Assembly (NCBI GenBank): GCA_016303095.1 | Contig: JAEDMH010000059.1 | Location: 1 to 13,332 of the forward strand | DNA length: 13,332 nucleotides | Source: Lentisphaeria bacterium | GTDB taxonomy: Bacteria > Verrucomicrobiota > Lentisphaeria > Oligosphaerales > Oligosphaeraceae | Reading direction: 5' to 3' | Shown here: one piece after another, positions 6,756-13,328 of the stretch | Layout of the letters: every line of letters starts with the position of its first letter | Numbering within the stretch: position 1 is the first letter of the stretch | Program-made: the position numbers and the translations under genes | The notes under the pieces: generated by a model | Seen by the model: only the letters and a program-made list of their open reading frames with translations | Told to the model about the DNA's origin: nothing | The model's database searches: none

Positions 6756-7652
6756 TCAGGATTCTTCTTTGGCGGTGCCCAGGAGGACGATGGCGGTCAG
6801 GACGGCCAGGATTCCCAGGAGTCGTCCTGGGGAGGTCTCTTCTCCGTAGCAGAGGAATCCCAGGATGGTGCAGATAGCGGGTTCCACGGCCACCAGGATG
6901 GCGGCTTTTCCTGGGGTGGTGCGCGCCATGCCCCAGCTGTAGAGGAGATAGGGCAGGGCGGTGCCGAGGATGCCTGCGCAGGCGATCCAGAGGAGGCTTT
7001 GGGGGTGCTGGAGGCAGAGTTGGCAGGTTTGGATCGGGGAGAGGGTGAAGAGTCCGGCCAGGGCGGAGAAGAAGAAGGTGTAGAAGAGGAGGGTGGGGAG
7101 GGTGTATTTTTTCAGGGCCAGGGTGGCGAAGATGCTATAGAGGGCGTAGAGGAACCCGGAGGCCAGGCCGGCGGCGAGGATGTCCCAGGGGAGGGCGAGC
7201 TGGGAGAAGCCTACCCCGGAAACCAGCAGGCATCCCAGGAGAATCAGCCCCAGGGAGGCAAGCTTCCGGGATGTCCATCTCTCCCGAAAGAGAAGTCGGC
7301 TCAACAGGAGGACGAAGGCGGGGGAGGTGTACAGGAGCACGCCTCCCACGGCGGCAAATCCCCGGGAAATGGTGTGGAAGTAACACCAGCTGAAGCAGCA
7401 GACGCTGATCCCCCCAGATCCCACAAAAAGCCAAATGTCCCTGGGAGAAATCAGAAATTTCTCCGGACAACGCACCCAAAGAAACAACCCGGTCAACCCT
7501 AACGCCACAAGGCTCCGCAAAAACACCACCTGCCCCATGGTGAACCCGAAATGGGAGAGGGGACGGATGTAAAGGCTGATGGTGCCCCATAGGATCCCCG
7601 CAGAGATGACGGAGCAGAGGGCCAGGGCCGGGGAACGGGAGGGTGTGGACAT
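6756..7652 (-). CDS. EamA/DMT-family permease
   Basis: An integral membrane transporter of the drug/metabolite transporter superfamily, with about ten hydrophobic segments in two similar halves (EamA repeat). The first half begins AGILWGTISLYIRPL; the second begins near AAGLASGFLYALYSIF. The C-terminal half has the typical GTALPYLLYSWGM and LVAVEPAICTILGFL stretches. 298 aa from ATG 7652 is normal. The frame is open up to GTG 7670, with another ATG at 7658; none has a clear Shine-Dalgarno, so the start is uncertain. The repeat module begins only about 12-27 nt upstream, so the promoter must lie in or beyond the repeat. The gene is convergent with the hydrolase gene, 28 nt apart. Substrate unknown; amino acids or metabolites are common in the family. 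Confidence 0.9.
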   Translation of the reverse strand: MSTPSRSPALALCSVISAGILWGTISLYIRPLSHFGFTMGQVVFLRSLVALGLTGLFLWVRCPEKFLISPRDIWLFVGSGGISVCCFSWCYFHTISRGFAAVGGVLLYTSPAFVLLLSRLLFRERWTSRKLASLGLILLGCLLVSGVGFSQLALPWDILAAGLASGFLYALYSIFATLALKKYTLPTLLFYTFFFSALAGLFTLSPIQTCQLCLQHPQSLLWIACAGILGTALPYLLYSWGMARTTPGKAAILVAVEPAICTILGFLCYGEETSPGRLLGILAVLTAIVLLGTAKEES

Positions 7653-7663
7653 GATCATCAGGG

Positions 7664-7837
7664 AAGACACGGGGAATCAAACACGGGGGACACGGAGATA
7701 AAACACGGAGGGCACAGAAGCGCCTACGGCGCGCACGAAGAGCACGGAGGGGCGGTTCGTGCGCCCCGCACGTCCCGCCCCGGGATAGATTTCTAGATTT
7801 CTAGACCCTCTAGGGAATCTCTCCTTTCTTGCCTTTG
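7664..7837. repeat. Intergenic repeat module, copy 2
   Basis: Same order and orientation as copy 1: ACACGG units (for example 7679-7699 and 7700-7720), a 5-bp hairpin with TAC loop (7720-7732), CACGAAGAGCACGGAGG, the 33-nt double-stem element (7747-7779), TTTCTAGA units (7788-7805), and the tail GAATCTCTCCTTTCTTGCC (7815-7833). It fills nearly all the space between the permease start and the rsmB stop. I see no other gene or terminator in this stretch. Confidence 0.8.
7747..7779. repeat. 33-nt double-stem hairpin element, copy 2
   Basis: GGCGG (7751-7755) pairs with CCGCC (7775-7779), and CGTGC (7758-7762) with GCACG (7768-7772); the loop is GCCCC. The single change relative to copy 1 falls in the loop, so both stems are intact. 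Confidence 0.85.
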
Positions 7838-7846
7838 TGGGGGCGG

Positions 7847-9046
7847 TCAGCCTTTTCGGAGTCGTGCGGCGTAGGCGCCGTCGTGGGATTTCTGGGGGAG
7901 GAGCTGGGTTTCCTCCTCCAGGGTGTACTCGGGGTGTTGTTTCAGGAAGCGGGTCACCTGCTGGCGGTTTTCCTCGGGTTCGATGGAGCAAGTGCTGTAG
8001 ACCAGTCTTCCTCCGGGGCGTACCAGGGGGGCGCAGGCGGTCAGGATTTGTTCCTGGAGGTTGGTCAATTCCCGGAGGTGTGCCAGGGAGAAATGCTGTC
8101 GCACATCGGGGCGTCGTCGCAGGACGCCGGTATTGGAGCAGGGCACATCCAGGAGGAGGCCATCCAGGGAGTGTGGGGGGAGTTGGGGGTGGGTGGCGTC
8201 TCGGACTTCCAGGGTGACCCAGGGGAAGGGCTGGAGATTTTCCTGGAGTCGGGGCATTCTGGGGGGAGCGGAATCGGCGCAGAGGAGGTGTCCCTGTCCC
8301 TGCATTCGTTCGGCCAGAGCCACGGCCTTTCCCCCGGGGGCGGCGCAGAGATCCGCCAGAGTTTCCCCGGGTTTAGGGTCCAGCAGGGCGGGGGCCAGCA
8401 TGGTGGAGGGGTCCTGGAGATAGAATTCCTGGGTGGGGGTATCTCCGGTGGCTTCCTGGAAGAGTTCCTGGGCGGCGGAGAAGGTGAGAGGGGCGGGCAG
8501 GGTTGCCAGGCTTCCCCGGCGTCGGGCGGTGACGGGGGCGGGATGTTGCAGCAACTCCGCCAGCTTCGTCGCTTCCTGGGCTCCCCAGAGCTTTCGCCAG
8601 CGCTCCCACAGCTCCGGGGGGAGTCCCCAGCGCACGGATTCCGGGGCCTTTTCCCAGAGGGCGTCCAGGGCGCCGGGGGCGGGGGGAGCCTCCCGCAGGA
8701 TGCCCCGCAACACCCCGTTGACAAAGCCCGCCTCCTGGGCTCCCCACTGCTGCCGGACATACAGGACCGCCAGATTCACGGCATCATGGGGAGGCAGTCC
8801 CGTCAGCAAATAGCACTCCGTCAACGCCCATTCCAGGAGGGCTTGCGTCCGGGGGCGCAGCTTCCGGCATCTTTGCCGGAGGAGCCATTGGAAGGACAAA
8901 TGCCGTCGATTCCAGGAGTACCACAGATGTCGGAGCAGGGGGGTGGTTTCCTGGGGGAGTCCCTCTCCCCGCTTTGGGGGGTGGGCCGCCAGCTTGAGGA
9001 AATCCTGCAAAGCGACGAGGGCGGGGGTGGGCGTTAGGGGGGGCAT
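7847..9046 (-). CDS. rsmB: RsmB, 16S rRNA (cytosine(967)-C5)-methyltransferase
   Basis: SAM-dependent RNA m5C methyltransferase (Sun/Fmu family) with an N-terminal NusB-like RNA-binding domain (about residues 8-120, including AVNLAVLYVRQQ and AGFVNGVLRGIL) and a C-terminal Rossmann domain. Visible motifs: SAM site DLCAAPGGKA (232-241), the general-acid Cys region DVPCSNTGVLRRRPD (Cys303) and the catalytic Cys in YSTCSIEPEEN (Cys353), ending DGAYAARLRK as in the family. From ATG 9046 it is 399 aa. The frame is open to ATG 9172, adding 42 Pro-rich residues over a G-run cluster; I prefer 9046 because the extension is low-complexity and not family-like, but neither start has a Shine-Dalgarno. Its product methylates 30S rRNA, as Era acts on 30S assembly. 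Confidence 0.93.
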   Translation of the reverse strand: MPPLTPTPALVALQDFLKLAAHPPKRGEGLPQETTPLLRHLWYSWNRRHLSFQWLLRQRCRKLRPRTQALLEWALTECYLLTGLPPHDAVNLAVLYVRQQWGAQEAGFVNGVLRGILREAPPAPGALDALWEKAPESVRWGLPPELWERWRKLWGAQEATKLAELLQHPAPVTARRRGSLATLPAPLTFSAAQELFQEATGDTPTQEFYLQDPSTMLAPALLDPKPGETLADLCAAPGGKAVALAERMQGQGHLLCADSAPPRMPRLQENLQPFPWVTLEVRDATHPQLPPHSLDGLLLDVPCSNTGVLRRRPDVRQHFSLAHLRELTNLQEQILTACAPLVRPGGRLVYSTCSIEPEENRQQVTRFLKQHPEYTLEEETQLLPQKSHDGAYAARLRKG

Positions 9047-9076
9047 GGGATAGGGGGGTGGGGGGAGAAAGGGGGG
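9037..9076 (+). other. Dense G-run cluster over the rsmB start (G-quadruplex candidate)
   Basis: Runs G7 (9037-9043), G3 (9047-9049), G6 (9053-9058), G6 (9060-9065) and G6 (9071-9076) lie within 40 nt of the + strand, the template strand for rsmB, spaced by 1-5 nt. The G7 run is codons 2-4 of rsmB from ATG 9046 (CCC CCC C). Folding is predicted from the run spacing only. Confidence 0.6.
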
Positions 9077-9172
9077 AAAGAGAGGCAGGGCGGGAGGGTC
9101 GGGGAACCCTGACAGGGATATAGTAATTCCGTGCCTGCCTTTTCCCTGCCGCAGGGGAGGGGAAGTGGCCAT

Positions 9173-9355
9173 AATTTAAATGTTGCCCGCAAGGGGGGAG
9201 AGGGTGGATGGCCGGGAAGGATCCAGGCCAGACTTCCCCGCCTTCCCGCCGCCCTTCCCTTTCCCGCTCCGGGAAGGGAGAACAGGGCCTCTTCCCTCCC
9301 GGGCGCCTCGCTCCCGCCCTATCCTCTCTCCCCCTTCCCCGAAGGAGAACCGAAC
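9173..9355 (+). promoter_or_regulatory. Divergent intergenic region rsmB / LysM gene
   Basis: A strongly pyrimidine-rich 183 nt. It contains an inverted repeat CCCTTTCCCG (9257-9266) / CGGGAAGGG (9270-9278) with one bulged T and a CTC loop, and a good ribosome binding site AAGGAG (9342-9347) for the downstream gene. I find no clear -35/-10 pair for either direction. An AT-rich patch at 9118-9126, inside the optional rsmB extension, is the best -10-like site for rsmB (TACTAT on the minus strand), with no matching -35. Confidence 0.35.
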
Positions 9356-9931
9356 ATGTCCCTCCCCCGTTCCTTCCTGCTTCCGGCGTTGTCCGCCCTT
9401 CTTGTCCTGACCAGCCTGTCCCTTCCTGCCCAGCAATCTCCCTCCGGCGTCATCAGCGCCCAGCAGGTCATGCAGATTCTGGCGGGCATGCGGGAGGATT
9501 TGAACCAGGCCAATAGCCGGGACAAGCAGCTCTCCCTGCGGCTGGATACCCTGGAGGAGGGAGTCAACCAGTTTACGACGGAGATCGCCCGCCTCCGCTC
9601 CCTCTGCACGGAATTGGCCCAGCAGAACCAGGCTTTGGAGAGCCGGATGACCGAGTTGCAGAAGGCCATGGAGGCGGACCAGAAGGCCCGGCGGGAAGAG
9701 TGGCAGAGCCTCACCAAGGATCTCTCCGCCATGGTGCGCAGCGCCGCCCCCCCCCCGGTCCCCGCTCCCAATGTCCCCACCAAGGAACTCACCATCCTGG
9801 CCGGAGACACCCTCTCCTCCATCGCCAAGGCGGCGAAATGCACGGTGGCGGAGCTCATGGCCCTGAATCCCCATCTCAAGAATGCCGACGAGCTCCGGGT
9901 GGGCCAAGTGCTCCGGGTGCCGGTGAAATAG
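9356..9931 (+). CDS. Exported coiled-coil protein with C-terminal LysM domain
   Basis: A 191-aa protein. Residues 1-25 form a signal peptide: Arg5, a hydrophobic core LLPALSALLVLTSL, and a likely cleavage after LPA. Residues about 35-128 are charged, heptad-like and free of Gly/Pro breaks (DLNQANSRDKQLSLRLDTL onward), so a coiled coil is likely. A Pro-rich linker (132-139) leads to a LysM domain (about 144-190: ELTILAGDTLSSIAKAAKC, LMALNPHL, LRVGQVLRVPV), a peptidoglycan-binding fold. The role is probably in the envelope, such as spacing or anchoring at the wall; the specific function is unknown. ATG 9356 is fixed by AAGGAG 8 nt upstream. A C10 tract (9747-9756) encodes the linker and is a slippage risk just before LysM. 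It is first in an operon with the 82-aa gene, era and comF. Confidence 0.9.
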   Translation: MSLPRSFLLPALSALLVLTSLSLPAQQSPSGVISAQQVMQILAGMREDLNQANSRDKQLSLRLDTLEEGVNQFTTEIARLRSLCTELAQQNQALESRMTELQKAMEADQKARREEWQSLTKDLSAMVRSAAPPPVPAPNVPTKELTILAGDTLSSIAKAAKCTVAELMALNPHLKNADELRVGQVLRVPVK

Positions 9932-9949
9932 ACGGAGGGAAAGAAGACC

Positions 9950-10198
9950 ATGGTGACCCGCATCGTCCTGCTTCCCCGGCCTGTGCCCTCTTCCCGGGAA
10001 CTCCTGGCCATTCCCGGCGTGAGCGAATTGCATTGCGTGGAGGATCCCGGCGCCCCATTCGCCGCCGTTCTGCTGCTTCGGGGCCCTTCCCAGGCCTTCC
10101 TGGAGGAGTGTTTTCAGAAGCTTCCGGGGCGGGAGGGGGCGGTCTCCCTGCCGGTAGGGCCCTGTCTCTGCTCCCTGGATCCCCAATTCCTCCCCTGA
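9950..10198 (+). CDS. Conserved-position small hypothetical protein (82 aa)
   Basis: I do not recognise this ORF. ATG 9950 lies 18 nt after the LysM gene stop, with GGAGGG (9935-9940) as a well-spaced ribosome binding site, and the stop is 12 nt before era; the close fit in the operon supports reality. The predicted pattern is strand (TRIVLLPR), helix (SSRELLAIPG), two strands (SELHCVE, AAVLLLRG), helix (SQAFLEECFQKL), strand. A beta-alpha-beta-beta-alpha-beta order would suit a ferredoxin-like fold, but this is only a guess. It has three Cys without a metal-binding spacing that I know, and no signal peptide. Confidence 0.6.
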   Translation: MVTRIVLLPRPVPSSRELLAIPGVSELHCVEDPGAPFAAVLLLRGPSQAFLEECFQKLPGREGAVSLPVGPCLCSLDPQFLP

Positions 10199-10210
10199 TT
10201 TCCCCTGCCC

Positions 10211-11128
10211 ATGGACTCCCTTCCTCCCACCACGCCTCCCAAGGGACGCACCGGCTACGTGGCCCTGCTGGGCAGGCCCAATACCGGAAAATCCACCTTC
10301 CTCAACACGGTGCTGGGGTGCCATCTGGCCGCCGTCTCCTCCAAACCCCAGACCACCCGGAAGTCCTTCCTGGGCATCTACAACGACGAGGACTCCCAGA
10401 TCATCTTCCTGGACGCCCCCGGCGTCCACCCCTCCCGTCTGGCCATTGACGAGGCCATGTCCCTCTCCGTCTCCAAGGTCCTGGAGGATGCGGATCTGGT
10501 GGTCTGTCTGGCGGATCCCACCCGGACGCCCGGGGAAGAGGACACCCTGGCCGCCACCCTGGCTTCCCAATGCGGCAAGAAGGTGCTCCTGGTCCTCAAC
10601 AAGAGCGACCTGACCACCCCGGAACAGCGGCAGCGCACCCGGGCCTTTTACGAGGAAAAACTCCCCCAGGTGGAAACCCTGGAGATGTCCGCCCTCTCCT
10701 CCGATTCTGCCCACACTCTCATCCAGCGCCTGAAGGAACTCCTCCCCACCGACCTCCTCCTCTATGACCGGGACGAGGTGACCACCGCCTACGAGCGGGA
10801 CATTGCGGCGGAGCTGATTCGGGAGGCGGTCCTGGAGCTTCTGCGGGAAGAGATCCCCCACGCCATCGCCGTCACCCTGGATTCCTGGACCAACACGGAG
10901 AAGGGGCCCTCTCTGGAGGCCACCTTGATTTTGGAGCGGGAGGCCCACAAGGGGATTGTCATTGGCCAGGGGGGAAAGATGATCAAGGCCATCCGCCACC
11001 GTGCGGTGAAGAAGATCTCCGAGTTGTGCCAGGGAGGCAGAGTGGAGCTTGCCCTGCAAATCCGCGTGGTTCCCAACTGGCGGAAGCACAAGCAGTTCCT
11101 CAAGAATATCCGCCTATGGGAATCCTGA
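10211..11128 (+). CDS. era: GTPase Era, 30S ribosome assembly factor
   Basis: Essential-type GTPase that binds the 3' end of 16S rRNA during small-subunit maturation. 305 aa, normal for the family. GTPase motifs: G1 GRPNTGKS (21-28), G2 PQTTR (46-50), G3 DAPG (68-71; DTPG is more usual), G4 NKSD (130-133), G5 SAL (160-162). The C-terminal KH domain has the GxxG loop in HKGIVIGQGGKMI (252-255), followed by the VPNWRK region. The N-terminus is short. ATG 10211 has no Shine-Dalgarno and sits 12 nt after the previous stop, so coupled translation is likely. The 3' end overlaps comF by 13 nt. Confidence 0.97.
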   Translation: MDSLPPTTPPKGRTGYVALLGRPNTGKSTFLNTVLGCHLAAVSSKPQTTRKSFLGIYNDEDSQIIFLDAPGVHPSRLAIDEAMSLSVSKVLEDADLVVCLADPTRTPGEEDTLAATLASQCGKKVLLVLNKSDLTTPEQRQRTRAFYEEKLPQVETLEMSALSSDSAHTLIQRLKELLPTDLLLYDRDEVTTAYERDIAAELIREAVLELLREEIPHAIAVTLDSWTNTEKGPSLEATLILEREAHKGIVIGQGGKMIKAIRHRAVKKISELCQGGRVELALQIRVVPNWRKHKQFLKNIRLWES

Positions 11129-11844
11129 GGAGCATCGCCCACGCCTTGGACGCCTTCCTGGCTCCCCCTCTCTGCCCCGCCTGCCGGGAGGAACGGGCCG
11201 CCTCCTCCCATCCCGCCTCCCCCCTCTGCTCCCGCTGCGCCCAGACTCTCCACCCCCTCCCCGAGGAATCCTGCCCCCTCTGCGGCGCGCCCCTGAATAC
11301 CGCCCTAGAACTCTGCCAGGATTGCGCGTCTTGCATAAGACCCTGGATTGCAGGAACTTGTGCATATCCGTATGCGGGACCCGCCGGCGCCTGGATCCGG
11401 GCTCTGAAATATGGCGGCGAGACCGCCTTCGTGCCTCTGTTGTCCCATGGGATGGCGGAGGCCTGGCGCAGGCATCATGGGGAGGCTCCCCTTTTTCCCG
11501 ACTTGGTGGTGCCTATTCCCCTGCACTGGCGTCGTCTGCGGCAGCGGGGCTTCAACCAGGCGGCCTTGCTGGCGGCCCAGGTGTCCCGGGAGCTGGGGGT
11601 TCCCTGGGGGGAGGCCCTGAGGCGCCCCCATTCCACCGCCCATCAGGCTCGTCTGAAGGGCACAGGACGCCGCCGGAATCTCCGCCAGGCCTTTCAGGTG
11701 CCCCGTCCCCGGGAGATTCAGGGCAAGTTCATTTTGGTGGTGGACGATGTGCTGACCACAGGCTCCACCCTGGAGGCCGCCTGCCGCGCCCTTCTGGAGG
11801 CGGGAGCCGCCCAGACCGCCATCCTGGCCGCCGCCCGGGCTTGA
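11116..11844 (+). CDS. comF: ComF family protein (phosphoribosyltransferase-like)
   Basis: A 242-aa ComF/GntX-type protein. The N-terminal zinc-ribbon region has Cys pairs CPAC (20-23), CSRC (38-41), CPLC (53-56) and CQDC (67-70). The C-terminal phosphoribosyltransferase domain has VVPIPLHWRRLRQRGFNQA (131-149) and the PRPP-binding motif VVDDVLTTGST (208-218). In naturally competent bacteria ComF supports DNA uptake, but homologues are widespread, and competence here is not shown by one gene. ATG 11116 is inside the end of era (13-nt overlap in another frame), with no separate Shine-Dalgarno; MGILRSIAHALDAFL is a typical ComF start. Last gene of the LysM-era operon; 56 nt later it meets the convergent ATPase gene. 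Confidence 0.93.
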   Translation: MGILRSIAHALDAFLAPPLCPACREERAASSHPASPLCSRCAQTLHPLPEESCPLCGAPLNTALELCQDCASCIRPWIAGTCAYPYAGPAGAWIRALKYGGETAFVPLLSHGMAEAWRRHHGEAPLFPDLVVPIPLHWRRLRQRGFNQAALLAAQVSRELGVPWGEALRRPHSTAHQARLKGTGRRRNLRQAFQVPRPREIQGKFILVVDDVLTTGSTLEAACRALLEAGAAQTAILAAARA

Positions 11845-11900
11845 TTCCTCTTCAGGGGAAGGATATCGCGGCGGCTTGCCTTGTGACAACTTTTCGTTCA

Positions 11901-13232
11901 TCACAGGAACATGGCCATATAGACAGGAAGCATCAGCACATCCTGCACTTTCGCTAGATCCTTCGTGTACATCAGGTAGCGTTCCTTGATTCTCCCTGAG
12001 TATTTCTCCTTGAAGGCGTCCAGGGGCGCATGCCTCTGGTATCCCGATGACTTGACCTCGATGGGGCAGATCTTGTTTCCCCGTGAAAGCAGGAAATCCA
12101 CCTCGTAGAGGTGATTGCTGCTCTCCTGCGGAAATGTGTAGTAGTAGAGTTCCTCGCCATTGGCCCTCAGAGCCTGGGCCACGGCGTTCTCGTACAGGAA
12201 ACCCAGATTGGCATCCAGCTTGTCCGACAACAGCTTCTCGTAAATGATGTTCTCGGTGAATTTCCTGTCCTTGAAGGCGAGCGTCACAAAAAGTCCCGTG
12301 TCGGCAAGGAAAACCTTGAATCGCTGTCCGTCTCGATGGAGCGCGAACCCAACATTCGGGTCGTCGGCATGGAAAGCGAGGTTCACGGTCTGGGAATCCT
12401 CCATGTCCCAGACAAGGGCACCCGCCTCCTTGGCGGTTCGTCCTGGAAGGACGCTGGAGACCTGATACTTCGACGCCGCCTTCCTGAGTTCGGAGGGAAT
12501 TCTGCCGAAGAGACGGGAAATGCCCCCGCTCGCGTCGATCTTCCGAAAATCGTCTTCATAGAGTTCTAGAATGCCGCGTTTCACCTGGTCAATGTAGCGG
12601 AAGTCGTGGGAATCCAAGTACGCGGACACGGCCTGTGGCATCCCGCCCACCAGCATGTAAAGCCGGAAATCCCTCAGCATCCTCCGGTTCAGCGGCTCAC
12701 CCAATGGCTTGCGTCCCTGGAAGAAATCCCGCAGGAGGGCGCAGGTGTCGAAATCGCCCAGCGCCCAACGGAACTCCTCATAGTCCATCGGCTGCATCAC
12801 AAGGCGCGTCTCCTCGCTGGGAATCAGAATGCCCGCCGTGTTCCGCTTGAGGGAAAGCAGGGAGCCCGTCTCGATGTAGTCGTAACGCCCGTCTTCCACC
12901 AGATACTTGATGGCCTGCCTGGCCTTGGGAAAGAGCTGAATCTCGTCCAGGATGATGACGGATTGCCTTTTCGGGAGACGCGAATGCGTGAAAAGCTGCA
13001 GTCTCATGAAGAAGTCATCCAGATTGGACAGGTCGTCAAAAAGGCTCCTGATGTCCTCCGATGTCTTGGCAAAATCAATCAGGACGTGGGACTGGTACTC
13101 CCTTGCCGCAAACTCCTTGACGATCGTCGTCTTGCCCACGCGCCTCGCCCCCTTCAACAACAACGCGGTTCTTCCGTTCTGCGTCTGCTTCCAGGCAAGC
13201 AACTCATCGTAGATTTTTCTCTTGAATATCAT
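11901..13232 (-). CDS. AAA ATPase with DUF4143 C-terminal domain
   Basis: A 443-aa P-loop ATPase of the AAA_14/DUF4143 type. Walker A is GARRVGKTT (28-36), Walker B VIILDEIQLF (92-101), and ETGS (121-124) suits sensor 1. The C-terminal part has YEVDFLLSRGN then CPIEVKSSGY, giving Asp379, Glu392 and Lys394, a PD-(D/E)xK-like signature. The molecular role of the family is poorly defined; many copies occur in gut and anaerobe genomes and an accessory or defence-like role is often suspected. ATG 13232 follows GGAGGG with 8 nt spacing; the frame stays open to 13322, but that stretch holds the promoter. GC is lower than its neighbours (47% in one sampled 60-nt line against 62% in era), suggesting separate history. 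Convergent with comF. Confidence 0.9.
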   Translation of the reverse strand: MIFKRKIYDELLAWKQTQNGRTALLLKGARRVGKTTIVKEFAAREYQSHVLIDFAKTSEDIRSLFDDLSNLDDFFMRLQLFTHSRLPKRQSVIILDEIQLFPKARQAIKYLVEDGRYDYIETGSLLSLKRNTAGILIPSEETRLVMQPMDYEEFRWALGDFDTCALLRDFFQGRKPLGEPLNRRMLRDFRLYMLVGGMPQAVSAYLDSHDFRYIDQVKRGILELYEDDFRKIDASGGISRLFGRIPSELRKAASKYQVSSVLPGRTAKEAGALVWDMEDSQTVNLAFHADDPNVGFALHRDGQRFKVFLADTGLFVTLAFKDRKFTENIIYEKLLSDKLDANLGFLYENAVAQALRANGEELYYYTFPQESSNHLYEVDFLLSRGNKICPIEVKSSGYQRHAPLDAFKEKYSGRIKERYLMYTKDLAKVQDVLMLPVYMAMFL

Positions 13233-13260
13233 TTTGGCTCCCTCCATTGCATGTTCCTGT

Positions 13261-13289
13261 AATGTAGCATGAAAGAGAGGAATCCCCAA
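13261..13289 (-). promoter_or_regulatory. Candidate sigma70-type promoter of the ATPase gene
   Basis: Read on the minus strand: -35 TTGGGG (13289-13284), a 17-nt spacer, and -10 TACATT (13266-13261), preceded by TGC to give an extended -10. Transcription would begin near 13254, leaving a short leader with the GGAGGG site before ATG 13232. The -35 lies inside one of the 18-nt direct repeats. Confidence 0.5.
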
Positions 13290-13328
13290 ATCTTTTTCGC
13301 CCGAAACGGCAGGAATCCCCAAATCTTT
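13278..13328. repeat. Two perfect 18-nt direct repeats, 33 nt apart
   Basis: AGGAATCCCCAAATCTTT occurs at 13278-13295 and again at 13311-13328, separated by 15 nt (TTCGCCCGAAACGGC). The first overlaps the -35 of the ATPase promoter. The window ends 4 nt after the second copy, so more copies could follow. Confidence 0.9.

Noticed and set aside
7829..9037. 402-codon + strand frame opposite rsmB
   Set aside because: The minus strand carries all RsmB motifs; the + strand product is Gly/Gln-rich and motif-free.
9176..11089. 637-codon minus-strand frame opposite the LysM gene and era
   Set aside because: Antisense shadow of recognised genes, with Gly-rich low-complexity translation. Its length again follows from codon bias.
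11882..11905. TGTGA...TCACA inverted repeat between comF and the ATPase gene (CRP-like site or terminator)
   Set aside because: The half-sites are 14 nt apart, not 6, and lie between two convergent 3' ends, where an activator site makes no sense. There is no T-run directly after the repeat, so it is a weak terminator candidate at best.
13278..13328. CRISPR array at the right edge
   Set aside because: Only two 18-nt repeats with a 15-nt spacer, shorter than normal repeats and spacers, and overlapping a promoter. No cas gene is in the window.
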